From NCBI GenBank assembly GCA_019914945.1, contig CM034107.1, positions 5,642,001-5,706,000 of the forward strand: DNA of 64,000 nt. The letters are read 5' to 3'. Positions 49,221-61,755 of the stretch are shown in pieces. Both the position numbers and the translations under genes were made by a program. Under the pieces are notes generated by a model. The model made no database searches and was not told where the DNA came from. It saw only the letters and a list, made by a program, of their open reading frames with translations. The DNA is from Typha latifolia (lineage: Eukaryota; Streptophyta; Magnoliopsida; Poales; Typhaceae). Each line of letters starts with the position of its first letter. Position 1 is the stretch's first letter.

Positions 49221-49717
49221 ACACTACAGTAGGGCAGCCAACAGATGTAGACATGCCTACTTCACAACTTACACAGGAGCCGTCTACATCTCGTGACCCA
49301 GGGTTGCTTAAAAAAAAGAGAAAGAAACCACGACATTTATAATTTTATGTACCAGAAGGATAGAGACTTGTTTTAGGAACTTAAAATATTTTAATGTAAA
49401 TATATGTTATTTAGTGGTTTTACTTTCAATATGGTTTGATGTAAATTTACTGGTTTTACGCGTGTTTTGTGGATCTTTAAATATATGTAGATATTATGCT
49501 ATCACCAAAATGTCTTATTATTATAAATGTGTTTGAATATATTTTCCTTTAGAGTTAGACTGATGATTGTTTAGTGGCATGAGTTTGGAAGTTTTCTAAT
49601 GATTGCTTATTCATAAATTTTCCTTTGTAATTGTGCATTTGTAGTGCTTGACTAAGCTATTCATAATAATTGATAATTTATGCTTAGGTGTGGTGTATTA
49701 GAATTTTGAAACAATGT

Positions 49718-50172
49718 TTTGAACGCTGAACTTTTCAGCATTTTATGAATCATGTAAAATGTTGATAAGTTCAGCGCTTTAAATAGAAAACGCTTATCTA
49801 CTTAGCGTTTCATTTAGAAAGGTAAAACGCCAAAATATTTAGCATTTTAAGTACTATAGTTAATCAATCTAGATAGCTTTTCTTCAATGCTTAACTCCAA
49901 CATTTAGCCAATTCGTTAATCTGGTTAATATAGATAAATGCTTAACTATTCAGCGTTTATATTCAGAAGAAAGATGCTGAAAAGTTTAGCATTTTACTCT
50001 TCAGCATTTTACCTAGAAGAGTAAAATGCTAAACTTGTAAGCATTTTCAGTAGGGCTATAGTCAATCTGACCCCTTTTGGTATTAAATTTGGACCCCTTT
50101 TGGTATTAAATTTGGACGGTAGTCTATTTTGATAAATTAAATTTTAAACAATGCTACTTTGGTCAAAAACTC
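49718..50172 (-). repeat. MULE-2 right inverted repeat and palindrome array
   Basis: Reverse-complement partner of the left end. It has further GCTGAANNNTTCAGC-like copies at about 49721, 49757, 49787, 49936, 49972 and 50004. A 23-bp direct duplication (GACCCCTTTTGGTATTAAAT) occurs at about 50079 and 50092. Confidence 0.85.
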
Positions 50173-50182
50173 AATAATTCAA

Positions 50183-50608
50183 TGTCTAACTTTTAACAGT
50201 GCAATGATTCAAAATGCATATATATGACGTCCATGACTTCATGCCCATGCGTCTTACAATTAAATTCCTCTTTAGTTGGGTTGGCGTTGTCAGATTGGGA
50301 TCGAATTAAATCGCGAAAGATACCCAGAAGAATATTATCATTTTGATCATTGTGTAGTTATTCACCCTTCAATTAATGTGCTTCCTGTTTATCTTCATGG
50401 GGATGGACCGATGTTCATGTGCTTATCCGCGGCTATGCATGCGTATTTGTGGGTATGTGGGCCATCTTTTATTTTCTCATTGTTTGGATAGACAGAAGAT
50501 GGATGATAGAATGTGATGCACTACCTAACAATAAATTTCACTTTCATTTCCTCTCTCTCCTCTCTCTCTCCCCCTTTCGGGCATATCTATAAGTCATATT
50601 ATAAATAC

Positions 50609-50645
<37 letters not shown>

Positions 50646-51305
50646 AAAATTATTTTTGTCAAACAGGAGATGAAAAACAAGGGATAAAAATAGGTTAAAC
50701 CCTTTTTTGTCCCAGCTAAAAGTTGGAATAGAAAAAAAATTGGGATATCTCACCCGTTTATCTTAACTTTTGAAATGACTGAATTGTATTATGAGTACAA
50801 TATACATCTATAATGACTATAATATATTATAATATATTACCAAATTATAATTTTACTATTATGTAATATATTAGAATATCGTTATAGTGAAAAATGTTTT
50901 GACATAACATGTTATTTGTGATATTATCCATTTCGTGTAAATTATGATGAATTATATTAAATTAGTTTTTGGCTAGAAATGTTAAAATAATCATAATGAG
51001 ATAATATAATTGTTTAAAAATAAAATTTGAATTTTAAATTTATTTCTTATCTTTCTCTAGAAAAGGAAATAATAAATATATATTTACGTTAAACAATAAA
51101 AGGGAAATAAGTCAATTGAATTATTTTTATCTCTTATCCCAATTATCACAATCAAATACCCTTTATTCTCTATTTTTTTAATCTCAACACTTATATATAT
51201 ATATATATAAATTGCAGCCAAACACCTAAAAAAATTGGGATAAAAACTTCCTTATCACCTAGATAAGTTTTGATTTTATGATGTGATCTGGAAACAATAT
51301 AAAAA
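50183..51305. other. AT-rich intergenic DNA, no gene seen
   Basis: Holds (AT)n at 50613-50642 and 51190-51208 and otherwise unrecognised AT-rich sequence. Open frames near 50276 and 50513 show no domain and no supporting splice structure. Confidence 0.4.
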
Positions 51306-51500
51306 TGGGTTTGCTAGGTCGAACCCATTTATCTAGGTTTAGTTGTTTACTATTTTTGGAGGACTCTTTGTCGCGAGCTTAGGCATTCAAATAGTCTCCG
51401 AACGATGCAAGCCGAGAGCAACCTTTGTTTGGATTAGGGTATACTGAATGTTTATTTGATTTTAGGCTAGATTTCTATATATGCAAACATCAACTTACTC
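51306..51500. repeat. Dispersed LTR-like repeat, second copy
   Basis: GGGTTTGCTAGGTCGAACCC to TTGTTTACTATTTTTGG matches 11612-11660, and the following GGCATTCAAATAGTCTCCGAACGATGC uses the vocabulary of the degenerate units at 11698-11910. Confidence 0.5.
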
Positions 51501-51539
51501 TAGTTTTTTATATATATATATATATCATTTCATCCTTAT

Positions 51540-52022
51540 CCATCGAGTTTATGATTGTCAAAATAGCTCGCTAGTTTGTGAGGCTGGCAAGCTTGGCTTG
51601 AATTGAGCTGAGCTCGATTATTTAACTTGATATAAAAATCGAGCTTAGCTGAGCTAGACTCAGCTCACTCGAGCTCAACTCGAATTAGTTATATATATAT
51701 ATATATAATAAGAAAATATATATTCTATTTTATAATAGATACTAATATATTGTAGCATAGTTATTTAAGTGATTCAACTTCAAAGAAAACTTGTGGGTTT
51801 GAATCCCATGTTTTACAATGTAAAAAGAATTCCATTAGTTGGGCCACATTTAGTTCTATGTGGAAAAACTAAGAATCATCTTTATATCTATTTACCTCTT
51901 TAATAATGTAAATGTTGTAGCTAAGAAGTATATATATTATAGAAATTTTGAGAAATTGAGTCAGCTCGATATTTGGGCGAGCTGAGCTCCAGCCCACATT
52001 AGCTCATTTACACCCCCTAATT
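51540..52022. repeat. GAGCTCG-rich dispersed element
   Basis: Rich in GAGCTGAGCTCG-type words at both ends and ends with GCTCATTTACACCCCC. In reverse, GGGGGTGTAAATGAGC is a start I know from many degraded plant repeats. It has (AT)n runs inside (51500-51526 just outside, 51690-51706). Class not determined. Confidence 0.4.
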
Positions 52023-53590
52023 AGGTTATAGCAAACTTTAGTGCATTTTAAAGAATTTATAATACAAAATACGAGTAAATTTAGACAGGGGGTCGAAATA
52101 GAAATAAAGTAAAAATGAAGTGGGGCGAAATAAAATCTTCTGTTTATAATTATTTCTTGGATTTTATATTCTAATTAAAGAAAAGGAAAGGGCCGGAGAG
52201 ATTTGGAAGTCGTAAATATTCCCATACAATGACTACTATAGATATAGCTTAGATGCCATAAAAGATATCTTCTAGGAATGGGGAGGGACCACTGCCTCCT
52301 ATATGCCATGTGCATGCAAGCATATGTGTTGGGAAAAGTATATAGTTTCTTCTGGTCAGGGAGTTCTCTCCTTGAAGGTTGCGACGGAATTTTTATTATT
52401 TTATTGTTAAGAGTACAAGTGATATTAAATTATAGTTCAAAAAGTCTAGATGTAACATAGCATTTAATTTTGAGTTTTATTTCAACCATTATTAAATCTT
52501 GCAGTCTATGATTGAGTGACGTAAGCACTTCCACGACAAGCTGTACTTCCGGATTACGACTCCATGATGAATTGATGAGCACCATTGGCTGGCCGCCGAG
52601 TGTCCAGAAACATGTGTTTGTACAGGACACCTATCATATCTCCCGCCTTTCACCTTTTCTCTTCGACTCTCTCTTTTCTTTTAGGATATTTTAACGACTT
52701 TGTGATTAATTCAAGTCTGGACAACAAAATTATATAAGATTACTTTTTTTTGGCTCCGCCATCTTATTATAAATTGCTCATTGAAAAACAATTTATATAG
52801 AAATATTCTCCGTCAAGTTTTACGAATTCTTAAGTCAGAATGGTTCAAAAGCCACCTAGTTTTATATACAAGTTTTGGGATGTACTTAACCGTAAAAAAA
52901 ATTGGGAGTGCCAGTTTGATCAAAAATTTATTGAGACCTTAAATTATCATTTTCTTTTCATGTACACCCTTTGAACTTCTTTTAATATCCATATAAGCTC
53001 ATGAACTAAAAAGAAAAATCTACATAACCCCCTTAGACCTTCTTGGTTGGGAAGAAATTCAATTTACACAATAATAGTTAGGCTAAAATTTATGATTTGT
53101 TGCTCCAACTCTAGTTTATTTTCAATTAGCTCTATTAGGGGCCGTTTAGAATGAGTGTAGCATATGAACTTGGTTAGCTAAGTTTATTTCTTAGCCTTAT
53201 TTTATTTTACACTAGTAAAAAGAATTGGGTGTCATTATTATCTTTGATGTGATGTAAAAAAATAAATAAAGTGTTGGTTTTAGAGAAGAATTAAGGATAT
53301 ATGATATAATTTTTTTTAATGGAAAAAAGATTTTATAATTAACTATTGCTAGTACAAAACACTCTATTAGAGTCTGAGGCTAAAATAACAAGTAGCTCGA
53401 GAGAGAATCCCCATCTTATGTACAACCAATGCCTAAAGAGTTGCCGTTATTAGCTAATTACCAATTAATAACATGATTAGTTTCACAAAAATTATGATTA
53501 ACTTTATAATTTAAAAAATTATAAGTTAGTGTTATAATATCATCGGTAATTAGGTCCACTGCCTAGGATGTCGTGCAAGTTCCATTGACA
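52023..53590. other. Intergenic DNA, no gene seen
   Basis: No recognised domain, RNA gene or clear element. A moderately GC-rich patch at 52500-52630 has short open frames on both strands without family resemblance. Confidence 0.35.
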
Positions 53591-53599
53591 ATGTTGACC

Positions 53600-54175
53600 A
53601 GCATCATAGAATTTTTTATCCTCTAGGAAGAGAAGGGCTTCACGCATTGCTATTGCGTCAGCAATTAGCACAAATCTGAATGTACCACACTAGATTCCCG
53701 CAAATAGAGGGCTTTCATTAGGTAGCCTGATCACAAATCTAGCTCGACCAATCCCATATCGATCCACAAAGGATCCATTTGTGTTTACCTTAATCACCTA
53801 GGAGTGGAGGTTCCCACCGAATTAAGAGGTTGATTAGGACTGGATTTGTAAGTATGTTCTCAAAATATTCATTTGTATTTTAAGGGCATGAGTTCAAACC
53901 TTTTCAAGATTTTTCATCTTATTTTGAAAAGACACTGTAGTTCTATACTTCTAAATTAGCCAAAATATAACAACCACCAAGGAATAGAGTCAAGCTTTAG
54001 CCGAATCTAGGAGGCCTTCACCCACGTCAAGCAAGAAACTATTGGCCTACTTCATTTAAAAAATTGAGTCAAAAATAACCCCTCATAAAATCCCATAAGG
54101 TGTTGGCCACCCTACAATGGAAGAATAAGTGATAGTTTCAACCTAAAGGTTGCAAATGAGGCAATGATCATATTT
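53600..54175 (-). pseudogene. LINE-type remnant: RT zinc finger and RNase H-like domain
   Basis: On the - strand, from 54170, CLICNL*VETITYSSIV resembles the zinc-binding domain after the reverse transcriptase of plant LINEs (pattern CPLC…ET…HLF). Downstream, VIKVNTNGSFVDRYGIGRAR (about 53800-53740), FVIRLPNESPLFAG and ADAIAMREALLFLEDKK (about 53660-53610) match the plant RNase H-like domain. Stops and frame changes disable it. Its RT part should lie beyond 54175 but is replaced by LTR-like DNA. Confidence 0.65.
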
Positions 54176-57100
54176 ATAGATAAACTTTTCTTCCCTACCT
54201 CTCCTTCCTTATCCTTTTTATCCTCTTTTTTCTTCTTTTCATTTCTCTCCTCCTCGTCGCAGCTCGCTTTCCCCCTTTCTTCCCCCTTTCTTCTTCCTGC
54301 CGTGCCGGAGTGCTACCGGAGCTTGATAACCTCGTGAATTACACTGCGAGTGAAGCCTCTTTTTTCTTTAATTGCATTTTATTAGCTAGTAGAATCTTCC
54401 CTCCCTCTTTGTGTTGCTTCGGCCTTCCTCGGAGGTGTTTGTTGGCCAGCGACTTCGAGTCATCGGCGTGCCAATCCGGGGAGCTTCACCTTATGAAGCT
54501 CTCTCGGTTGTGGCCATTCATGGGCTCTCATCGCCTCTTGGAAATGCCACACTAGGTACCCATTTCCCGTTGGTTTTTTGGGAGGTTTCTAGCCACCACC
54601 GTCGTCGTCTCCTCCTCTCAGTTGGTCGGGAGCTTTCCTCTTCGCAAGGAGTCGCTATAGGGTGCCCGCATTTGGGCTCTCATGGGCGGAGCTGTGAGCG
54701 GCCCCTCACCTTGGCCACTAGCATTGTGGACTCCCACTCAGCTAGCTTTCGCTTGCCGAGGGAAGGCTGTTGGTGGGATCAGCTGGGATTATCGGCAGTC
54801 GGGATCGTCACCAACTCCCCTACCCCTCATCGGCTTGGTCTTGGCTGTCTACGAGTGGTCTTTGGCTTCCCCGCCAGTCGGGTTGACATTGTGGGTGTCT
54901 TCCTTCACTAGCAAGGCATTGGTTGGCTTGATGGCCCCACGCTGCCGATGGTGGTGACCATTAGCAGCCATCCTTCCTTCCTTCCTCCCTTTGATCGAGG
55001 TGAGGAAGGAGGGAGGGTTTCTCGGGCTTCGACTGGCTAGGTGCAACCCAGCTCGAGTGTCGGGCTAGGCTAGGTGCAGCACAATTCGAGTTTGTGGTGT
55101 AGTTGTAATGCATGCAACCCAACCTGTGTTAGGGTGTGTGCATCCCAACCCAAGTTTGTGGTGGGTGGGGCCGCAGGTATACCTAGCCCAAATTGGTGGA
55201 GGGTTGGGCTATAACCCAAACCAAGTGGCTTTATTGAGTAGTTTGGACTTCGGGCTCGACCTTGGTGGGTTTACGTTGTGGCTTTTTGGCTTCGGGCCTA
55301 TTCATAGTGGATCTATGTCGGACTCTTCGAGCGTTGAGCTGGCCCAAGTAGACTAATGGCTATCTAATTTATTTTAAATTATTTGGTCTTTTTATTTAAT
55401 TATCGCTATCATTTATCGATAGAGGGTGGTTTGGTTTATTATGATTAGTGCTTTAAACCATTATTAATAAATGATGTAGCAGTATAAGAGTACCACTACT
55501 ATTTGATTTTAATAGTTTAAATTAATAGGGGTTTAACTCTAATTGGAGTTTAGCATGGCCGATTATAATTTTGGGTTAAATCAATTCTTTTAAAGGAGTC
55601 GGTGTCTGAGTATATCTGTATTAATTACTCCTATCAGAAAATTGATATAGATCAATATAAAAAAATGGTAGTAAGCAAATTGCCCTATTAAACAAAGTTG
55701 ATTATTAAATATTGACTATTTAAATATTGCAAATTGATAATAATGATATGAATGATATTTTGAGATAAATTATTTTAATTACGTTTAATAACACATTAGG
55801 CCTTAGTACAGCTATCCCAGTCCTACCTAACTAATTAAATAGGAGAATTCTTAAATTGACCTATCCAAAGTTATATCGGACGTTAGTAGGATTACTTAAT
55901 TAATCAGTGGTAGGTTTTTATACTTATACTTTTTATTACTTGTCTTATCGAGGTGGACTATGAGGATCATCTCGTGGCGCATTCGTAGCTAATATCACAA
56001 AAATGACGTCAGCAAGTGAAACTTCTATAATCTAGGAGTAGTGTAAAGAATAAAATAACTTACCTTATGACATCATTACATTCATATCATGCATGTGCAT
56101 ACATTTTTCTTACTGTTATTATTGTACGTCATGCATATTAATTTTATTTTGTTGTTTGGTAAGATTTTGCGTTTCATGATTTCTACTCATATTTATTAGG
56201 CATAAACGTGTATGTTAGCACGTAAAATATGATAATATATGTATTCCATTATACTTATTGTGCTGTATAATATCATGTCACTTGCACACATGTACGACCA
56301 TAAAAGGGGTGACTATTGCATCTCGATAGTACCTAACACCTTCCCAGCCAAGGTTAAGGGTGGGGTATATTATTATACTTATATATAATAGGGCACGTCT
56401 AATATCTCAGTCTGTTAATCATAGACAATCTGATAGTTATTTTATTGAGTGATTGACGATTTACTATCGATCGATGAGAGTCATACTCTTTAAGATATTT
56501 AAGGTAGAGAGAGATAAGGGTAGAATGATGTAGACCTAGCGGTACTTGATGACGCATGGTAAGGGCATCCGTGAGCTATGACTTATGATTTTCATGTAAC
56601 GGTGCAAATAATATAGAGCTGAGAGCTCGGATGGTAGTATCGATGTGCGATACTTACCTATGTGACGGGCTTACAACTGAGTTCTTTAGTTTGTGGTGGC
56701 AAATAATCGATCTTGCAGTTCGCTAGGTGACGGGTTGACGAGTGACCGCTAAGACCTACCCTCTCTTGTTGGCTTTTGTGGTCGGGTGTGAGTATTGATG
56801 TGGCCTACAGACGTAGCTCTTTATGAGCCTATGTTATATACTTGGTAGTCTGAGATAATGCATATCATGTGGTATAGTGTTGACATGGCTTATGGGCGAA
56901 GCTCGGTGTGAGCTCGAGCTTGAGGACTCGATAGTCTAAATTGATACATGGTAGGATACATTGATTTGATTGTGAAGCACATATTCATATTTACTTAATA
57001 TTGCATCATTTATTGCACTACTTTTAGATTATAGTAATGGATACTTGCTGGGCTTTATACTTCATCTTTTGGTAGAAATATTTTCAGATCGGTAGATAGA

Positions 57101-57410
57101 CCTGAGCCCGCAAAAGATTTGGCAATGACTAGTCTTAATTTTTTATTTATTTATATTCTTGTAAAGTAAGCTAGATATTTTGTAGCCCTTACATGGGCAT
57201 TAGGATTTGTTTATAGTTTATATTTTGAGGTTTGTTATGGCTTTTGCTATTTTGGGTTTCTTTTCTGGTTTGTATTATTTATGGAAATATGAGTTTTCCT
57301 CTTGTTTATTGTGTTGAAATATTAACTAATAAATCTCGTAGACATCATGTGCATTCCACTCACGTGAGGAGCACGTGTAATTGGTGATGGGTTTTACACA
57401 TAATATGTAT
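54176..57410 (+). repeat. Long LTR-like block, limits unresolved
   Basis: The pyrimidine-rich leader-like stretch (54190-54300), GC-rich region (54300-55350) and the later part with TGACGGGCTTACAACTGAG and TACTTGCTGGGC…TTGGTAGAAATATTTTC, ending near GATGGGTTTTACA (about 57388), has the layout of the solo LTR at 19119-21856. No gag or pol domain was seen. Open frames between 54310 and 55356 come from GC-rich low-stop sequence and have no domain. Neither end nor target duplication is certain. Confidence 0.4.
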
Positions 57411-58080
57411 TAGATAACCATTGAGGGAGGATAATGCTCAACAGTTGCTGTGATGAGAGATCAAAACTAATGGCACGATCGCTGTCTTTCAAATTCATTG
57501 CCTTCTTCTATTTGCCACTTTTGGGCCTTAGCAACTCGATAGCTTTGACTAAAGAGTATGGCTTGAAGAGCTTTCTTTGTCGAAATGACTATGGGGTGGA
57601 GATAACTTGAAATCGAGGTTAGGGTCCTCATCACATATATCAATGCCTCCAATCAATGAAGTCTCTGGCCTATTTGAGAGCTTGGGTGGCCAAAGCCACA
57701 ATTTCTTCATGCTAAGGCCTATAGTCTAGGTCGAGGGGAGGAGGGAGAACTGAAAGCTTAGGTGAGAAGTGAAAGCCACGACCCTGGTATCTCTATGGTA
57801 GTATAGGAGAAAAAGGTCCACAGATGAGATAGAAGTGTGAAAGGGAGAGGGAGGGGGATGGGGGATAAGAATATGGAGGAAGGACATAAGGTCGGGAGGG
57901 ATATCAAAGACATGTGTTGAGGGCAAGTCAATAAGGGGAGCAAAAAACTTATGGGAATGAATACCAAGGAGTTGCCATAGCTATAAAATCCGTCGCATCC
58001 TGACCAACAAAAGAATGATTATGAACCTTAAATAAGGGCGGCTAGTTGGTTCACTTAATGATTCCATGGTTATCATCCAC
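57411..58080. other. Unassigned DNA, no gene seen
   Basis: Open frames on the - strand (57467-57652, 57726-57967) show no domain. It may belong to the interrupted LINE or the LTR block, but I cannot show that. Confidence 0.3.
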
Positions 58081-58870
58081 ACCTTTAGAGGCTAACCAAA
58101 TAATTCAAAAATGATAATTATTAACTCTAAAATAATAGATTTTTGCTGACCGCGTTTCAATACGTCCAATCGCGTTCTAACGCACATTTTACATTCTCTG
58201 TATGTGCGAACGTGATACAAGCGTTCGCAAGCATGTCGAACACGGCGTTCAAATGCACAGTTTGCACTCTCTATATTTGCGAACTTGATGCAGGCGTTCG
58301 CAAGCGTGTTCGAGCGCACTCCACTCACGTTTGAACATGACATACAGAAAACTTATTTTTCTATGAATTAAACATTAAAACAAGAATAAAAGACACCCCT
58401 AAAGTGTATCCATACTCGAGACGACATCTGTGAAGCCCGAATCGTATCAATATATGTCCATCTTGTGAGGCCAAATGAATGTCGTGTCACATGTTGCCGT
58501 AGGACACGTCGTATCTAGAAGGTCCCACCAAAGAGCCTAACCAACAATTCAAAAATAACCCTAAATAGTGCATTTTCGTCGATCGCGTTTGAACGTGCCC
58601 GATCGCGTTCGAATGCACACATTTCTCAGTTCTCTGGATTTGCGAACACGATGCAGACAAACGTCGTGCGTTCGAACGCACAATGAGCACTCTCTGGATG
58701 TGCGAACCTATTGCAGGCATTCACAACCGCGTTCGAATGCACTCCACCTGCATTCGAACGTGACATACAGAAAACTTATTTTTTAAGAATTAAACATTAA
58801 AACAAGAGACAAAGACATCCCTAAAGTGTATCCATGCTCGAGGCGACATCGGTGAAGTCCGAATCGTATC
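58081..58870 (-). repeat. Two tandem LTR-derived fragments with GTTCGAAC words
   Basis: The sequence repeats with a 423-bp offset: GACATACAGAAAACTTATTT at 58339 and 58762, then ATTAAACATTAAAACAAGA and CTAAAGTGTATCCAT in both. Each copy has a cluster of CGTTCGAACGC-type words and TCTATATTTGCGAAC, which in reverse complement resembles U3 of the gypsy LTR at 23616-23795. The second copy ends at GAATCGTATCA, where the pyruvate dehydrogenase-like sequence begins. Confidence 0.75.
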
Positions 58871-59335
58871 ACCGAGTTCCTCTCCTTCTAAACCATGTCG
58901 ACCATGCGTCGCATGGAGATCGCCACTGACTTCCTATACAAGGCAAAGCTCATCTGTGGCTTCTACCACCTCTACGACGGCCAAGAGGCCGCTATCACTA
59001 AATCTGACGCCATCATCACAGCTACCATGATCACTACATCTACCTCGAACATGGCAGGGATCTCGCATCCGTCTTTGTCGAGCTCATGGGCCACCGCAAT
59101 GGATGCTCCAAAGGAAAGGGCGGATCGATGCATTTCTACAAGAAGGATGTGAATTTCTACGGGGGACACAAGATCGTTGGGGTGCAGGTTCCCTTGGGAT
59201 GCGACATTGTGTTTGCTAAGAAGTATAACAGGGAGGGGTCGGTGACGTTTATGTTATATAGAGAGGGGCCGGCGAACCAAGGGTAGCTATTCAAGGCGTT
59301 TAATATGTCGGCGCTATAGGAGCGAAGGCACCATA
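58871..59335 (+). pseudogene. PDHA (pseudogene): Pyruvate dehydrogenase E1 alpha, intronless broken copy
   Basis: The functional protein is the mitochondrial thiamine-diphosphate-dependent subunit that decarboxylates pyruvate. Here [20 protein letters not shown] and [11 protein letters not shown] are followed by [10 protein letters not shown], with about six or seven residues of the family (the VAVGME part) missing. A frame change near 59024 leads to [58 protein letters not shown] and [15 protein letters not shown]. The thiamine-diphosphate motif GDG…N appears as REGPANQG, and TAG follows at 59284. Only about 150 of some 390 residues are present and no intron interrupts them, so it looks like a truncated retrocopy. 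Confidence 0.88.
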
Positions 59336-59817
59336 GAAAAATGCTAGCAAAGACGGCAAGTCGTGACTAAGTAGGAGGCACCGCGGCGGCCGGTAGATTA
59401 TGGCCAGAGAGATTGGAGAGAGAGGAGGCGCGGTGAAATATTTTTGCCCTTTAGTGAGATGAGGTGGCTGCGGTTCGACTTCTGGTGAATGGAGAGAATG
59501 AGAGGGTGTTTTAGGTTTCAGAGTTTAGTTACCTTATATATGAGTTGGCGAGTTGGTAGGTTGACCGGTTTATGACCCGAACACGATTATACTAAACTCA
59601 AACCCGAATAAGAATTAGGTTATCATGTCGGGTTATCAAGTTGGATTAAGATTTGCCACCCCTAATTCCAAATCTATGTAGGTCTTATCAAAAAGTTAGA
59701 GTTGTTAGATATTGTTTAACAGATGTTACATGCACATACATAATAATATGCATGCATAAGTAGATGCTGCATTTATAAATCAAAATTTACTGTTTGATAT
59801 GTTATTTATTATAAATC

Positions 59818-59854
<37 letters not shown>

Positions 59855-61072
59855 AGTCGGAGTTTTGCACTCCAACATGGCATTTAATGTGCTTATAAAG
59901 TCTAACAGTGAGGTAGCCAGTTGTGTTTCTTATCATGAAACCTATTTTAAAAATTCGTCAGCCTCTGAGGATCAAGTTCTTAATTAGCGCAATCACAGGA
60001 TGGCAGAGTTAATATATGAGTTAGTAATTAAAATCGCTAGGTTCTTCTGAAATCTTACGAGTATTTTAAATTTAATAACCTATCTTATGCTAATAAGATT
60101 TTTGGAATTCTTTGGAAACACTAATTCCAATTACTTGCAAGAAATATTTGAGTTTAACAGCAGATTTATTTACCAACTGAGCTTCTATCATTTGAGAAAT
60201 TTGATGCAGCTTTCATTCATAAAAAAGAAAAGTATACGAATCCCCCACAAGTGCTCATTCTTTTCCCCTTTTTTTCCTACTTTTCTTAAAGGAGACATCT
60301 TACTTTATCCCTTGAACGTGGTTAGACCTACAAGGATTGAATGATAGATTTCTTTGGCATAATAGTTTCCACCCTTGCCCTAGATAGGGAATATTTATAA
60401 TAGTTTTATAATGGCCAACTTTACCTAATTGCTCTGGTCAGAGAAAGGAGAATTCAATCACATTTGAACTCGTATTTGACACACATTTTTTTTAAAAGAA
60501 AATTTGCTATAAAAAAAAGCATGTACATTATGTGTTTATTTTGGTTCAAATCTTATCTTATCACCTTTTTTTAAATAAAAAAACCATCTCTTTAAAAGGA
60601 TAAATATAACAATTTTGATTTTATTTCAGCTCATCTCACCTTAAAATATAAGAATATAAAAAGAAATATCCAATCTTATTCAGGTGACACTTTTGAAATT
60701 TCTAAGTTACCCTAATCAATGCCTATAATAACCTCAGATATAATTTTTTTTTCTCACAATCATATAATTTTTGTTTCAATTCTTCTCTTTATATTTTATA
60801 TTTCTAGTTTTAAATTATTCCTATGCAAATTGGTATTCAAGATATTGTTTCAGTAGTGATATTTTTCATAAGTTTTTAAGTATGGTTACTTAATTTTTGA
60901 TATGACAATTGACAACGTTAGGTGCTATGATTGTAACAAGTAGAGAATGTTTTTTCTTTTTTTGTAAAAGACAAAATTTTCTTTCTAAAGAAAAACAATA
61001 AAGGAAGGGTCATGAATTTTTTTTATGTACTTTTTTAACATTTCCCTAGAAGAAAAGATCAACTAAATTGAG

Positions 61073-61141
<69 letters not shown>

Positions 61142-61755
61142 GTGCAAGTTAATATGCTCCTCACTCACTTTTTTCAACATTGTTATCCTTCTAACAAACT
61201 ACTTTTAGTTATCTCAAAAAAAAAACATACTACTTTACTGTGAGGGTTATTAAAGTATTTTAAGCTTTTATATTCAAAAGTTCTAAAATATTCTCTGTCC
61301 TGGCATTAGCTTTAGGTGAAATTTAACTCAGGAGTTTTGGAGGTAATGAAAGGAAAATATAGTGATTGAATAATAGATAGCTGCATGGTAAAGATTTAAT
61401 GATAATAAAGTAAAATGTAAGAAGCTATTTTTATAAGTTTCTTTCCATTTTGACATTTCGGATAGTACTAACAAACTCATAGATTATGGAACAAACACAG
61501 GAAATCAAAAGATGCCATGCAAAATTCAAGAGTGCCATTTTTCCATAGTAGAAACTTCAATTAATTCGTCAAGTGGGCCTACACTTTTCAACAACAAACA
61601 ATAGTAGCCCCCTTTGAGAACATACATTAATTCCACTTGTATTTCTATATTTCAATAACAAGCAAGATATATATATATATATATATATATAACATATATT
61701 TACGTGTCACTTGCAACATATATATCACCAGCAAATTTGACCTCCTCCACACCCT
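59336..61755. other. Intergenic DNA with microsatellites, no gene seen
   Basis: 59340-59520 is GC-richer and may derive from another gene's leader. 59560-59660 has phrases (GGGTTATCAAGTTGG, ATTTGCCACCCCTA) typical of a widespread degraded plant repeat. (AG)n at 59819-59851, (TA)n of about 31 units at 61076-61137 and (AT)n at 61667-61691. The frames near 60087 and 61637 show no domain. Confidence 0.5.

Larger units (their letters stand above)
46896..49342 (+). pseudogene. Plant mobile domain (PMD / MAIN-like) frame of MULE-2
   Basis: Starts with AHEDPRPIDASILRLQRHH, the usual beginning of PMD proteins. The domain continues with IHIDWALISALVECW (about 47190), VGEIIVTLQDIAILLGLRI (47275-47330), PVVTGTIAIEWDGLYHELLG and, in a later exon, TRAPLICFDIVEWHFLDQVM (about 48345-48400) and WYRRITRRLI (about 48610). 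The C-terminus is repeat-rich (TIEEATIYQSTIDEAT) and ends KKKRKKPRHL at 49342. PMD is found in plant MAIN/MAIL proteins, needed for meristem function and silencing, and in transposons. Multiple stops (near 47445, 48340, 48428) and a 182-bp tandem duplication (47735-48098) break the frame. Confidence 0.8.
43956..50172 (+). mobile_element. MULE-2, Mutator-like element with a PMD gene
   Basis: Left end GAGTTTTTAACCAAACTAGCA and inverted right end GAGTTTTTGACCAAAGTAGCA start inverted repeats of about 430-450 bp. Flanks AATAATTTAA (43946-43955) and AATAATTCAA (50173-50182) form a 10-bp duplication with one mismatch, in the Mutator range. Inside are a 5'-truncated transposase and a plant mobile domain frame, both on the + strand and both with stops. 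Total 6217 bp. The subterminal zones are packed with GCTGAACAGTTCAGC-like palindromes. Confidence 0.87.

Noticed and set aside
51770..51830. Possible tRNA (GGGTTTGAATCCCA-like T-arm)
   Set aside because: No matching acceptor, D-arm or anticodon arm could be built around it.
52500..52640. Possible microRNA precursor in a GC-richer patch
   Set aside because: No convincing stem with a known mature miRNA sequence was found on either strand.
54310..55356. Several GC-rich open frames as possible genes
   Set aside because: No domain, no intron structure, and they lie in an LTR-like block.
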